Assembly: GCA_018671175.1 (NCBI GenBank)
Contig: JABHIE010000015.1
Location: 1-64,000, forward strand
Length of the DNA stretch: 64,000 nucleotides
Source of the DNA: Planctomycetota bacterium
Lineage (GTDB): Bacteria > Planctomycetota > UBA1135
Direction: 5' to 3'
The notes under the pieces are model-generated. The model saw nothing but the letters and a program-made list of their open reading frames with translations. It was not told the DNA's origin and did no database searches. Numbering within the stretch: the first letter of the stretch is position 1; every line of letters begins with the position of its first letter. Both the position numbers and the translations under genes were made by a program. Below, in pieces: positions 37,187 to 46,544 of this stretch.

Positions 37187-39343
37187 TTAGAAGATTCCCA
37201 GGAGGGAAACCGCCGCGAGTGCCAACGCGCCGGCAAGTGTGAAGTAAACGTATTGCTGGATGCGCCCCGTTTGAAGGCGACGCAAGGTTTGGCCAGCGGC
37301 GACGGTCGTCTCGCCGACCCAAGTCACCATGCCATCGACCACATATTTGTCGAACACGCCCGAGAGGGACGCGCCGCCGCGATGCAGTTTGGCTAAGTTG
37401 AGGACGAACGCATCAATCACATTTTCGTCGACCCAGCACAGGAAGCCCGAAAGGACTGTCGTGCCGCGAATAACAGTTGCGTTGTAGAGCTCGTCAAAAC
37501 GGTATTTGTCGAGAACAAGTCGGTAGAAACCACCCAGCCTGTTTGCAATGCTTGCCGCGGAAAGAATGCCCCAAAGGTAGAAGAGGCAAGCAAGCAAAAT
37601 GCCAGAGCCAGCGGCGGCGATACTCATGAACATCGCGCGGACATGTGCCGTGTGTGCGATGTCATGGTCATCGTGACCGGCAAGTTCATGTGAATCATGC
37701 GCAGCTTCAGTGTGCCCATCATGCAAATCAATTGTGGCGAATTCTGCATGCGTTGGGTCATCAACGATTTGGAAAAACCAAGGCTCGTCGCCCCCGCTAA
37801 TGGCATGCATAGGATCGGTCAGCCAAAATTTACCGCCAAAAATCGCCAGCGTGCCCAGCACAATCAATGGCACCGTCATTGTCCATGGCGATTCATGCGC
37901 ATGCTCGCTACCGTGATCGCGCGGCTTGCCATGGAAAGTCATGAAAATCAAACGGAACATATAAAAAGCCGTGATTGCAGCCGCAGCGAGCAATAGCCAA
38001 AACGGGGCTGCCCAATACCAATCGCCAGTGACCATACTCTTTTCAAGAGCCTTAGCCAGGATGGCATCTTTGGAGTAAAAGCCCGCAAAGAAAGGCACGC
38101 CTGAAATCGCAAGTGTGCTGGCCAACATTGTCAGATAGGTAATCGGCATCTTTTTACGAAGGCCGCCCATCTTGCGCATGTCTTGCTCGTGGTGGCAACC
38201 GTAAATCACAGATCCAGAACCGAGGAACAAGCAAGCTTTGAAAATCGCGTGCGTGATGACATGAAACAGACCTGCTGCAACACCGCCGACACCAATTGCA
38301 CAAATCATGTAACCCAACTGTGAAATCGTTGAGTAAGCCAACACCTTTTTGATGTCGAATTGTGTGATACCAATTGTCGCGGCAAAAATCGCAGTAAACG
38401 CACCAATGCAAGCCACAACCAATTGCGCCTCAGGTGAGAACAATAAGAACAAACGCCCCGTCAAGTAAACACCAGCCGCAACCATCGTCGCCGCATGAAT
38501 CATCGCCGAAACAGGTGTCGGGCCTTCCATTGCGTCTGGCAACCAAACATGCAACGGGAACTGAGCCGATTTACCGACCGCGCCCAAAAACATCATGATG
38601 CCCGCTGCAGTCAGCCAGCCTTCCCAGTGTGTGCCATTTGCGGTGTAATCTGCAACGGCTGCGTAAAGACCATGAAAACTCAGCGTGCCGAATTTGTCAT
38701 AGACCATCATCATGCCGATGAACAAACAGACATCGCCGATGCGTGTGGTCATGAAAGCCTTAAATGACGCCCAAGCGGCCTCGGTGCGCGGTTTTTCTTT
38801 ATCTTGCGAAAGGTGGCCGATCAACAGATACGAGCACAGACCCATGACTTCCCAGAAAATGAAGAAGAACAATAAGTTGTCGCTCAGCAACATTGCGAGC
38901 ATCGCAAAAGTAAACAACGGCAGATTCGCAAAGAAGATGTTGTAGCGCGAATCGCCCTGCATATAGCCAACCGAAAACAGGTGCACCAAAAACGAAACCA
39001 CGGCAACCATCGCTAAGAGCGCGGCGGCAAGAGGGTCGTAAAGAATGCCTGCCTGGAAACCCGCAAGACCTTCAGTTAGGGCTGGGTCGCTGAAGAAAAA
39101 CTTCCAGGTATGAGGGTTGGCCAACTCAGCAGAAACCAATGTGCCGGTGCCTGCATCGTGCCCACTCAGGACACCTATGAACATCCAGACGGCGATTACC
39201 GCTGAAAGACCCATCGCACCCGTTGGCAGCCAATCGCCTTGTCGCGGCAAGAAACGGCCAAAGGAAACCTGCAATGCCCATGCCACTAAGGGCAAAAGCG
39301 GAACGGCCAAGAGCCAAACAATTTGTGATTCAGGAGTCATCAA
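37187..39343 (-). CDS. nuoL: NADH-quinone oxidoreductase subunit L
   Basis: 718 residues, longer than the roughly 610 of E. coli NuoL. Core motifs: FFIFWEVMGLCSYLLIGH, GKSAQFPLHVWLPDAMEGPTPVSA, and DIKKVLAYSTISQLGYM. The C-terminal part carries the transverse helix that runs along the membrane arm. The extra length includes histidine-rich non-membrane loops (HGSEHAHES; then HDGHTEAAHDSHELAGHDDHD), of unknown significance. nuoL begins 1 nt after the nuoK stop (39344), so the genes are tightly coupled. Confidence 0.97.
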   Translation of the reverse strand: MMTPESQIVWLLAVPLLPLVAWALQVSFGRFLPRQGDWLPTGAMGLSAVIAVWMFIGVLSGHDAGTGTLVSAELANPHTWKFFFSDPALTEGLAGFQAGILYDPLAAALLAMVAVVSFLVHLFSVGYMQGDSRYNIFFANLPLFTFAMLAMLLSDNLLFFFIFWEVMGLCSYLLIGHLSQDKEKPRTEAAWASFKAFMTTRIGDVCLFIGMMMVYDKFGTLSFHGLYAAVADYTANGTHWEGWLTAAGIMMFLGAVGKSAQFPLHVWLPDAMEGPTPVSAMIHAATMVAAGVYLTGRLFLLFSPEAQLVVACIGAFTAIFAATIGITQFDIKKVLAYSTISQLGYMICAIGVGGVAAGLFHVITHAIFKACLFLGSGSVIYGCHHEQDMRKMGGLRKKMPITYLTMLASTLAISGVPFFAGFYSKDAILAKALEKSMVTGDWYWAAPFWLLLAAAAITAFYMFRLIFMTFHGKPRDHGSEHAHESPWTMTVPLIVLGTLAIFGGKFWLTDPMHAISGGDEPWFFQIVDDPTHAEFATIDLHDGHTEAAHDSHELAGHDDHDIAHTAHVRAMFMSIAAAGSGILLACLFYLWGILSAASIANRLGGFYRLVLDKYRFDELYNATVIRGTTVLSGFLCWVDENVIDAFVLNLAKLHRGGASLSGVFDKYVVDGMVTWVGETTVAAGQTLRRLQTGRIQQYVYFTLAGALALAAVSLLGIF

Positions 39344-39646
39344 TTAATCCTTCATCGTGTCGGCATCGTCGGGACGAATCGACTGAATGCGAGAGTTAAG
39401 GTTAAGCACAATCGCGAGTGCAATCGCGGCCTCAGCGGCGGCGAGGATGATGACAAAAATGGCGGCGATTTGGCCGTCAAGGTCACCTGGGTTTTCGCGG
39501 TTGAATGCGACAAAATTTAAGTTTGCCGCGTTGAGGATGAGCTCAAGGCCCATCAAGACATAAATCAAGTTGCGACGCGCAGCGACCATTGCCAAACCAA
39601 TGACAAAGAGCGCAACCGAAACAACCAAGTAAGCGGAGAGTGGCAT
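39344..39646 (-). CDS. nuoK: NADH-quinone oxidoreductase subunit K
   Basis: 100-residue subunit with three membrane helices. Conserved charged residues are visible in LMGLELILNAANLNFVAF and ILAAAEAAIALAIVLNL (two membrane glutamates involved in proton transfer). Length is typical. Start overlaps the nuoJ stop by 1 nt. Confidence 0.97.
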   Translation of the reverse strand: MPLSAYLVVSVALFVIGLAMVAARRNLIYVLMGLELILNAANLNFVAFNRENPGDLDGQIAAIFVIILAAAEAAIALAIVLNLNSRIQSIRPDDADTMKD

Positions 39647-40185
39647 TAATTCGCCCCCCCCTGCTCAGCTTTGAGCAATGCATTGGTGTCGTCAATCGGG
39701 AATCGACGACGAGCGATATGGACGGCACCAACGAGCGCGGCCAGCAAAACAATTGACGCAAACTCAAAAGCGATGAGCCATTCGTCAAAGCGCAAAAACT
39801 CTAGGCCAATTTCTTTGACCGTTGATGCTGGCAATTCGCCATCGCCAGACGACCAAACCGTGCCAGCCATTTTGTAAGCCGAAAGCACAGCCGTGCCTCC
39901 TGCCAAAATGACCGCAACAAAAATGCGCTTGAGGCTGCGTTCCGTTTCGCTCGGCTTAGTCAACATCAAGCCAAACAAGAGCAACATCAAAATGCCGCCC
40001 GCGTAAATCAAGACCTGGGTCATCGCGAGGAAGTCAGCATTTAATGTGACATAAAGCCCGGACATCCCGAGCAGTGTGCCGAGGAGTGAAAAGGCGGAAT
40101 GAACCACATTTTTGTGGAACAGCGAAACCAGCGCAAAGCCGAGAGTCATCGCTGCAAAGAAATAAAACGCGAGTTGGATACCCAT
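39646..40185 (-). CDS. nuoJ: NADH-quinone oxidoreductase subunit J
   Basis: 179-residue membrane subunit with about five helices. HSAFSLLGTLLGMSGLYVTLNADFLAMTQVLIYAGGILMLLLFG is the conserved block of NuoJ, with the pi-bulge helix AGGILMLLLFG that couples quinone reduction to pumping. Start overlaps the nuoI stop by 1 nt (40185). Confidence 0.95.
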   Translation of the reverse strand: MGIQLAFYFFAAMTLGFALVSLFHKNVVHSAFSLLGTLLGMSGLYVTLNADFLAMTQVLIYAGGILMLLLFGLMLTKPSETERSLKRIFVAVILAGGTAVLSAYKMAGTVWSSGDGELPASTVKEIGLEFLRFDEWLIAFEFASIVLLAALVGAVHIARRRFPIDDTNALLKAEQGGAN

Positions 40186-40790
40186 TATTCTTTCTCCTTG
40201 GTTGGCGGCTCAGGTGGTGCCTCTGGGGCCGCGGCTTCCTCAGCCTCTTTGGCTGCTTTTTCAGCTGCTTTCTTGGCAGCCTTTTCAGCGGCCTTTTTCT
40301 TTTTGAGCTCATCAGCCTTTGCGATGCGCACTTTTTGCTCTTCGGTCAAGCCGGTGTAGCTCAACAACTCTTTCAAGAACATAGGCTTGGTTTCGCTGAC
40401 CATCGAATAATCACTACCCAAATGGATGCAATCTTTCGGGCAAGGGTAAACGCAAAGCTCACAGAACATACACTTTTCGTAATCAACCGTGAACTTAAAC
40501 CACTCAAGCTCTTTGCCATGGCGATCGTATTCCATCTCGATGCAATCAACAGGGCAAGCCTTAGCGCAAGCTTGGCAACCGATGCAAATATCTTGCTCAA
40601 GGAAGTGGATGCCACGATAACGCGCATCAATCGGCAAAGCCTCGTCAGGGTATTGAATCGTAACGGGCGTCGATCGAAAATTGCGCCAAGTGATACCCAA
40701 ACCAACCCAAGTTGATTTGACACCCGCGCACACATTACCCCACCAAGTAGGTTTAGGCAGAGGCTCTTTTGGAATTTGTAAGGATGCCAT
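40185..40790 (-). CDS. nuoI: NADH-quinone oxidoreductase subunit I (2x[4Fe-4S])
   Basis: 201 residues. Two ferredoxin-type motifs, CIGCQACAKACPVDC and CMFCELCVYPCPKDC, bind clusters N6a and N6b that pass electrons to NuoB. After about residue 150 comes a Lys/Ala/Glu-rich helical tail (KKKAAEKAAKKAAEK...APEAPPEPPTKEKE) that is not part of the conserved fold; similar low-complexity tails occur in some bacterial NuoI. Between nuoH and nuoJ in the operon. Confidence 0.96.
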   Translation of the reverse strand: MASLQIPKEPLPKPTWWGNVCAGVKSTWVGLGITWRNFRSTPVTIQYPDEALPIDARYRGIHFLEQDICIGCQACAKACPVDCIEMEYDRHGKELEWFKFTVDYEKCMFCELCVYPCPKDCIHLGSDYSMVSETKPMFLKELLSYTGLTEEQKVRIAKADELKKKKAAEKAAKKAAEKAAKEAEEAAAPEAPPEPPTKEKE

Positions 40791-40792
40791 GA

Positions 40793-41866
40793 TTACCAGC
40801 CCATCGCGAATTTAAAGTATTCCCAGCCAGCGGCCATAAAGACCAGAATGAGACAAAGCGGAGTCAGGTATTTGTACCCCATGGTCATCACTTGATCAAT
40901 GCGCAGGCGCGGTAAAGTCCAGCGCACCCAAATCATGACCAAAAGCAAGAGCATCGATTTGGTCACGAACGACCCGATGCAAAGGACGGTGTGCAGGAAG
41001 GAACCCGCCTCAAGCAAATTCATGCCAGGGAAGCTGTAGCCGCCCAACCAGAATGCCGTGCCGATTGCCCCCATCAGGAACATTGCTGCATATTCTTCCA
41101 TGAAGAAGAATGCCCATCGCATACCTGAATATTCAGTGTGGAAACCAGCGACCAATTCGGACTCGGTTTCAGGCAAGTCAAATGGCGTGCGTTTCGTTTC
41201 GGCAAGTGCCGCCGTAAAGAATAAGAAGAAAGATGGAATCGCAATCCAGAAGGCATCGCTAAAGATGTACCACTGCATGCCATACCACCCACTTTGTGCG
41301 TCACTCGCGGCCTTGAGCGAAAATGTGCCGTAGTACATAACGGGCATCATTAACGATAGGCCAAGCGGGATTTCATAGGAAGCAACTTGAGCCGCTTCGC
41401 GCATCGCGCCATAAAGCGACCACTTATTGTTAGAGCCCCAGCCCGCCATCACGACACCAATCGTTGTAATCGACGAGATGGCCAAGACAAAGAAAATGCC
41501 CAGGTCAACATCGGCGACTTGCAGGTCGGGTGAGAAAGGCAAGACGACGAAAGTCGAAAGCGCAGTTGCCATCACAATGGCGGGCGCCAACTTAAAGAGC
41601 ACGCGATCGGCGCCAAGGACGACCATGTCTTCTTTCATCAACAACTTAAGGCTGTCGGCAATTGATTGCGCCCAGCCATGCCAGCCACCGACTCGCATGG
41701 GGCCAAGACGCACTTGAATGTGGCCACCCACTTTGCGCTCAAGCCAGACAGCAACCATAGCCAGAACGGCAACGAAGCCAAAGATGGCAAGAAAGCTGAT
41801 TAGCGCGCCGACGATGACGAGCAGCCAGGTTTCAAAACCCAAAAGATCACGAAGGAATTCAATCAT
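40793..41866 (-). CDS. nuoH: NADH-quinone oxidoreductase subunit H
   Basis: 357 residues, about eight to nine helices. NuoH connects the quinone pocket to the membrane arm. Seen: WLERKVGGHIQVRLGPMRVGG (the first quinone-chamber loop), KLLMKEDMV, ETKRTPFDLPETESELVAGFHTEYSGM with the acidic E-channel loop, and RIDQVMTMGYKYLTPL. nuoD ends 2 nt upstream, with no nuoEFG in between. Confidence 0.97.
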   Translation of the reverse strand: MIEFLRDLLGFETWLLVIVGALISFLAIFGFVAVLAMVAVWLERKVGGHIQVRLGPMRVGGWHGWAQSIADSLKLLMKEDMVVLGADRVLFKLAPAIVMATALSTFVVLPFSPDLQVADVDLGIFFVLAISSITTIGVVMAGWGSNNKWSLYGAMREAAQVASYEIPLGLSLMMPVMYYGTFSLKAASDAQSGWYGMQWYIFSDAFWIAIPSFFLFFTAALAETKRTPFDLPETESELVAGFHTEYSGMRWAFFFMEEYAAMFLMGAIGTAFWLGGYSFPGMNLLEAGSFLHTVLCIGSFVTKSMLLLLVMIWVRWTLPRLRIDQVMTMGYKYLTPLCLILVFMAAGWEYFKFAMGW

Positions 41867-41868
41867 GA

Positions 41869-43062
41869 TTAACGGTCGGTCTCTCCCATGACAATATCGA
41901 CCGAGCCAATGATGGCCGCGGCATCAGCAAGCATGCAGCCAGGCAGCATGTGCTCAACAATGGAAAGATTGCAGTAACTCGGCGAGCGCACGCGCATGCG
42001 GTTTGCAATTTTTTCGCCATTCGAAACGATGTAATGCCCCAATTCGCCGCGAGGGTTTTCGATACCTGCGTAAACCTCGCCCGGAGCAGGCTTGAGTGCG
42101 TGGCCAACTTCGGCATGCTGCACCTCACCCTCTTGAATGCCCTCTAGGCATTGACGGACGATTTTGACCGACTCGACCATTTCGTACATCCGTACAAAAG
42201 ACCGGTCGTAACAATCACCCAAAGTGCCTTTGTAGCCACAGCCCTTAACCGCTTCAAAATCAAACTGCTCATAAAGCATGTAGGGGTTGTTTTTGCGGAC
42301 ATCCCAATCGACGCCAGAGCCTCGGAGGACGGGGCCGCTTGTGCCCCACGCAATGGCTTGCTCTGGAGTAATGACGCCAACATTGGCCGTGCGCTCGATG
42401 AAGATTTTGTTTTCCATTAACAAATCCCAGTACTCGCACCACTTTTCGTCAAAAATGTCAGTGAACTCTTTGACCCCATCAAGCCACCCAGGAGGTGCGT
42501 CGTTCATGACGCCGCCAGGCCGGATGTAGGTGTAAGTCAGACGCGCACCACAAATCTTCTCAAAGAGATCGAGCAGCATTTCGCGCTCGCGAATCATGTA
42601 GAAAAACGGCGTGAATGCACCGAGGTCAATGCCATAAGTGCCAATCGCAACCAAGTGCGAGGCCACGCGGTTTAACTCAACCACAATCGTGCGCAAATAC
42701 TGAGCGCGCTCTGGCGCCTCAACGCCCATCAACTTTTCGACGGCGAGCGCATAACTGAGGTTGTTATTCATGCTTGCCAAATAGTCGTAGCGGTCGGTGT
42801 AAGGCAGATACTGCACATAATCGACCGACTCGCCAATCTTTTCAGCCGAGCGATGTAAGTAGCCTAAGTGGCATTGCGCGCCCGTCAGAATCTCGCCGTT
42901 GGCCTTGAGCAAAACGCGCAAAACACCGTGGGTCGCAGGATGTTGCGGGCCCATGTTAATCTCGACATCTTTCGTCGAAATATCAAACTCGACTTCTTGC
43001 CCAGGCAGGCTTGCAAAATCGCCAGCAGGGTGGAAGTTATGAAGTGCTGATTTTTGATTCAT
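41869..43062 (-). CDS. nuoD: NADH-quinone oxidoreductase subunit D
   Basis: 397-residue 49-kDa-type subunit forming the quinone site. Diagnostic blocks: INMGPQHPATHGVLR, HRSAEKIGE (His for quinone head group), PYTDRYDYLASMNNN, and the end DIVMGETDR. ATG 43062 gives an N-terminal extension of about 35 residues before the core, normal for stand-alone NuoD. 12 nt after nuoC. Confidence 0.97.
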   Translation of the reverse strand: MNQKSALHNFHPAGDFASLPGQEVEFDISTKDVEINMGPQHPATHGVLRVLLKANGEILTGAQCHLGYLHRSAEKIGESVDYVQYLPYTDRYDYLASMNNNLSYALAVEKLMGVEAPERAQYLRTIVVELNRVASHLVAIGTYGIDLGAFTPFFYMIREREMLLDLFEKICGARLTYTYIRPGGVMNDAPPGWLDGVKEFTDIFDEKWCEYWDLLMENKIFIERTANVGVITPEQAIAWGTSGPVLRGSGVDWDVRKNNPYMLYEQFDFEAVKGCGYKGTLGDCYDRSFVRMYEMVESVKIVRQCLEGIQEGEVQHAEVGHALKPAPGEVYAGIENPRGELGHYIVSNGEKIANRMRVRSPSYCNLSIVEHMLPGCMLADAAAIIGSVDIVMGETDR

Positions 43063-43074
43063 CTTGTCACCTCG

Positions 43075-43674
43075 TTACTCGCAAGAAACGCCTTTGTACT
43101 CGGCGGGGTATTCGTAATCTTTCCGCAACGGGTGGCCCGCCCAATCTTCGGGCAAAAGCATATTGCGAGGGTCAGGGTGACCGACATAAGTTAGGCCAAA
43201 CATCTCAGCGGCTTCACGCTCATGCCAGTCGGCCGCTGGGTGAATCGCAACCAAAGAATCGATTGTTAAATCATCTTTTGCGATTTGCGTTTTAAGCATC
43301 ACGCGCGCGCCCGTTTCCACATTCAGGAAGCCCCAAACGCCAAACAAAAACTCGCTCTCGCCTGATGGGTCAACTGCCGTCAAATCGTAAAGCATGTTGT
43401 ATCCCATCTCGTCGCGCATCAAAGTTGCCGCGGCGACAATCGAAGTTTTATCAGCAAGCATAAGGATGACATCCCCACGCCATTCGTGCTCTGGGTTTTC
43501 TTCGCGTGCCTTTTTTTTGAGGCGCTTAGCCTCGTCGTCAGGTGCGATTGCGGGCAGGTTTGGCACAAGGACTTCAAGCTCGATGCCGCTGTTTTTTAGA
43601 GCTACCGCAACGGCTTGCGAAGCTTCAGCCCAACTCTCAAGAGGGCCGAAAGACCATTCTGTTTTGTGGGTCAT
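43075..43674 (-). CDS. nuoC: NADH-quinone oxidoreductase subunit C
   Basis: 199-residue 30-kDa-type peripheral subunit. Seen: [10 protein letters not shown], then the signature [38 protein letters not shown]. Separate from NuoD rather than fused as in E. coli. Start overlaps the nuoB stop (ATGA at 43674-43671). Confidence 0.96.
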   Translation of the reverse strand: MTHKTEWSFGPLESWAEASQAVAVALKNSGIELEVLVPNLPAIAPDDEAKRLKKKAREENPEHEWRGDVILMLADKTSIVAAATLMRDEMGYNMLYDLTAVDPSGESEFLFGVWGFLNVETGARVMLKTQIAKDDLTIDSLVAIHPAADWHEREAAEMFGLTYVGHPDPRNMLLPEDWAGHPLRKDYEYPAEYKGVSCE

Positions 43675-44213
43675 GAGGAGACCTCCGAAGATGGCTCATT
43701 CGCTGGAACTTCAATCGGCGCATTGACTTCTTTGGTGATGACATGCTGACGGCGAATCTTATCTTGCAGGGCCATCAAGCCATCAAGCAAAGCCTCGGGG
43801 CGCGGAGGGCAACCTGCGATGTAAACATCAACGGGCAAGATGCGGTCGATGCCTTTCATCACGGAATAACCATATTTGTGATATGGGCCACCGCCAGTCG
43901 CACAAGCGCCCATCGCGATGACATATTTAGGGTGCGACATTTGATCATAAAGACGACGCACGCGCTCGGCCATTTTGAAATTAACTGTGCCGGCCACGAT
44001 CATCAAGTCGGCTTGGCGAGGGCTCGCTCGGAAAGCGCCCGCACCAAAACGGTCGATGTCAAATCGCGCCGCGCCCGTTGCCATCATCTCGATAGCGCAA
44101 CAAGCCAAACCAAAGGTCAATGGCCAAAGCGAACTCTGCCGCGACCAATTCAAAAGCCAATCCACGCGAGTGGTCAGAATATTATCGTCAAACTGATTTT
44201 CAAGTAAGCCCAT
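43671..44213 (-). CDS. nuoB: NADH-quinone oxidoreductase subunit B ([4Fe-4S] N2)
   Basis: 180 residues. Ligands of the terminal N2 cluster are visible: the adjacent pair in [11 protein letters not shown], Cys in [11 protein letters not shown] and Cys in [12 protein letters not shown]. The quinone-side stretch [18 protein letters not shown] is also conserved. nuoB follows nuoA by 2 nt. Confidence 0.97.
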   Translation of the reverse strand: MGLLENQFDDNILTTRVDWLLNWSRQSSLWPLTFGLACCAIEMMATGAARFDIDRFGAGAFRASPRQADLMIVAGTVNFKMAERVRRLYDQMSHPKYVIAMGACATGGGPYHKYGYSVMKGIDRILPVDVYIAGCPPRPEALLDGLMALQDKIRRQHVITKEVNAPIEVPANEPSSEVSS

Positions 44214-44215
44214 GA

Positions 44216-44623
44216 TTATTGCTCGCTGTCGTTTTTGGAACCAAAGCTACGGACCCACTCGAGATCGCCCTTTGCCCAAACATAAGCCAAGCCAAGCAAC
44301 AAAATGAGGACGAAAAGAAAACCCTCTAGCACAGCAAGACCACCGATGCCGGGTTCAGCAAAGGCCTCTTTCAAAACTCGCGCCCAAGGAAATAGGAACG
44401 CAATCTCAACCGCGAAAACAAGGTAAACCAAGGCCACCGTGTAATAACGAATATCAAAACGGAACCACGCGTCGCCAACGGCTTCTTCGCCACACTCGTA
44501 TGGCTCAAGCCCGACATCCGTATCGCGCTTAGGGCGAATGATGGTGCCCAAGAGCACAATGGCAAACACGAAAAAGCCCCCTGCAAGCAGGAAGACAAGG
44601 ATGTTAGCGTAATCGAAATGCAC
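44216..44623 (-). CDS. nuoA: NADH-quinone oxidoreductase subunit A
   Basis: 135-residue subunit with three helices and the loop [40 protein letters not shown], whose Cys and acidic residues lie near the quinone pocket. First gene of the nuo operon. The preceding 143-nt gap to the FetB-like gene contains no gene; I could not place its promoter with confidence. Confidence 0.96.
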   Translation of the reverse strand: MHFDYANILVFLLAGGFFVFAIVLLGTIIRPKRDTDVGLEPYECGEEAVGDAWFRFDIRYYTVALVYLVFAVEIAFLFPWARVLKEAFAEPGIGGLAVLEGFLFVLILLLGLAYVWAKGDLEWVRSFGSKNDSEQ

Positions 44624-44766
44624 GGCTTCGGGGGGTTTCGGATGCGCCTATCTGGGGAAGGGGTCAGGCGGCGCAAGGGTTGCGTATTCTCTTAACCCTC
44701 ACCTCTCGTAGCAAGAGCAGGGGCTAATTCTGCCTAAATAAGCCAAATATAAAACTCTTACTAGGT

Positions 44767-45465
44767 TTATTTATCTCGGTTCGTGAGCCACAAAAAAGAA
44801 ACGGACGAAAGGCCAGCAGAAGCGAAGATCATCAGCATCACCATAATTTGGTAACGCGAGGCCACAAAAGGAGTTACGCCGGATAATATCTGCCCGGTCA
44901 TCATGCCAGGGATCGAAACCAAACCTACAGCAAACAGCGAATTCATAATCGGAATCAAGGATGTCTGCAAAGCGACGCGCCGAGCGGCTAAGGGTGTCTC
45001 GCCACGGTCGACTTCAGCGTAAAACCTATCAGCGGCGAGGCTTACGCTATTCATGGCATTTGCGAAAATCATGCCCGCCAGTGGGATCATATACCGTGGC
45101 TCAAACCAAGGCTCTATTTTCAGCACTCCTGCCGTAACCGCCACGAGTGTGATGCCACCACCAACGGCAATTGAAACAAACGCATGGCGATAGAGGCCCG
45201 CGCGTCTTGGCTTGACTGAACTCAGTGCAATCCAGCTCGAAGCCGCGACCATCACGCCCAAAACGAGCAAAACGACCCATGAATGCTCGGTCTCAAAGAG
45301 AAAGGTCAGGAAATAACCGATCAGCAGGAGCTGCCCCAGCATGCGAGCAAATGCATAGAGCGCATTTTTTGCATCAAGCGACCATTTAGCCAACACCACG
45401 ATGACGGCCAGTGCGGGGAGCAACACAAAAACAAGATCCACCAAAGCAATTTCTGGCGTATTCAT
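44767..45465 (-). CDS. fetB: FetB/YbbM-like ABC transporter permease (UPF0014)
   Basis: Start placed at ATG 45465, 232 residues, six to seven hydrophobic helices. Family-specific blocks are clear: PRYMIPLAGMIFANAMNSVSLA, then ARRVALQTSLIPIMNSLFAVGLVSIPGMMTGQILSG and YQIMVMLMIF. Relatives work with an ATPase (FetA) to export iron or take part in metal/sugar tolerance. No ATPase gene is adjacent, so the partner must be elsewhere or absent. Separated from korB by a terminator, so probably transcribed on its own. Confidence 0.85.
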   Translation of the reverse strand: MNTPEIALVDLVFVLLPALAVIVVLAKWSLDAKNALYAFARMLGQLLLIGYFLTFLFETEHSWVVLLVLGVMVAASSWIALSSVKPRRAGLYRHAFVSIAVGGGITLVAVTAGVLKIEPWFEPRYMIPLAGMIFANAMNSVSLAADRFYAEVDRGETPLAARRVALQTSLIPIMNSLFAVGLVSIPGMMTGQILSGVTPFVASRYQIMVMLMIFASAGLSSVSFLWLTNRDK

Positions 45466-45490
45466 CTTTGTTGACTCCCTCTCATTCGGC

Positions 45491-45521
45491 AAAAGCCCTC
45501 GCCACTAGAAGCAGCGAGGGC
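45491..45521 (-). terminator. Intrinsic terminator after korB
   Basis: On the minus strand GCCCTCGC and GCGAGGGC form an 8-bp stem with an 11-nt loop followed by TTTT. It lies 8 nt after the korB stop and upstream of the FetB-like gene. Confidence 0.85.
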
Positions 45522-45528
45522 GAGCTAG

Positions 45529-46530
45529 TTACCCGACGACCCAGGTATCGCCGTCGTTTAGCAAAGACTCAAGAGTGCCTTCACCTTGGGCTTCAATCTG
45601 CGCCGACAACTGAGCGTGAATGTCTTCGTCAAGCACAGGGCGCTCGACATTGCGGAAGATGCCAATCGGCACAGGGATCTCGCCCCGCTCATCTTTGTGG
45701 CATAAACGATATGCATTTGCACCCGTTTCGCCATCGGCTTGCCAGACATCAGCTTCGTCTGCTGAAACGATTTCGATATCGCTCGGCGTGAACTTAATGC
45801 CCATGTCGCCATCTTTACCAAAGACAAGCTTTTTGCCTGGCCACAAATCGACCTGACGATCGTCGCGGACTTCTTTGTCGGTAATATGAGTGAAAGCGTT
45901 GTGATTAAAAATCACGCAGTTTTGAATCACCTCAACAAAAGCGTATCCCTTGTGGGCATGCGCGGCCTCAAGCACCATTTTCATGTGCTTAGGCTGAGTA
46001 TCAATTGTGCGCGCTACGAAAGTTGCACCCGAACCCAAAGCCAAGGCAATCGGATTAAACGGAGCATCAAGCGAACCATAAGGCGAGGAAATCGTCTTTT
46101 TACCACGCTCGGAAGTTGGCGAATACTGCCCCTTAGTCAAACCGTAAATACGGTTGTTAAACAAAACAGTTTTAATGCCAATGTTGCGGCGCATCGCGTG
46201 AATCGTGTGATTGCCGCCAATCGACAAACCATCACCATCACCTGTAAAAACCCAAACATCAAGCTCAGGGCGAGCCGACTTGACGCCAGAAGCAATCGCA
46301 GCCGCGCGACCATGAATGCCATGAAAACCATAAGTATCCATGTAGTAAGGGAAGCGACTCGAGCAGCCAATGCCCGACACGCACACAAAGTTTTCTTTGG
46401 GAACACCCAGGCCAGCAAATACCTGCTGGACGGAATTCAAAATCGCGTAGTCGCCACAACCCGGGCACCAACGCACATCTTGGTCTGAGGAAAAATCCTT
46501 CTTCTTGTAGGTAGGAGTTTCAGTAGTCAT
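45529..46530 (-). CDS. korB: 2-oxoglutarate:ferredoxin oxidoreductase, beta subunit
   Basis: 333 residues, the thiamine-diphosphate half. Seen: WCPGCGDYAILNSVQQ and GIGCSSRFPYYM with [4Fe-4S] cysteines, HGRAAAIASGVK, and the TPP/Mg motif GDGDGLSIGGNH followed by NNRIYGLTKGQYSPTS. It oxidatively decarboxylates a 2-oxoacid and reduces ferredoxin. 14 nt after korA. Two-subunit architecture matches the KorAB type from aerobes. Confidence 0.95.
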   Translation of the reverse strand: MTTETPTYKKKDFSSDQDVRWCPGCGDYAILNSVQQVFAGLGVPKENFVCVSGIGCSSRFPYYMDTYGFHGIHGRAAAIASGVKSARPELDVWVFTGDGDGLSIGGNHTIHAMRRNIGIKTVLFNNRIYGLTKGQYSPTSERGKKTISSPYGSLDAPFNPIALALGSGATFVARTIDTQPKHMKMVLEAAHAHKGYAFVEVIQNCVIFNHNAFTHITDKEVRDDRQVDLWPGKKLVFGKDGDMGIKFTPSDIEIVSADEADVWQADGETGANAYRLCHKDERGEIPVPIGIFRNVERPVLDEDIHAQLSAQIEAQGEGTLESLLNDGDTWVVG

Positions 46531-46544
46531 CGTCTTAGCCCCGC

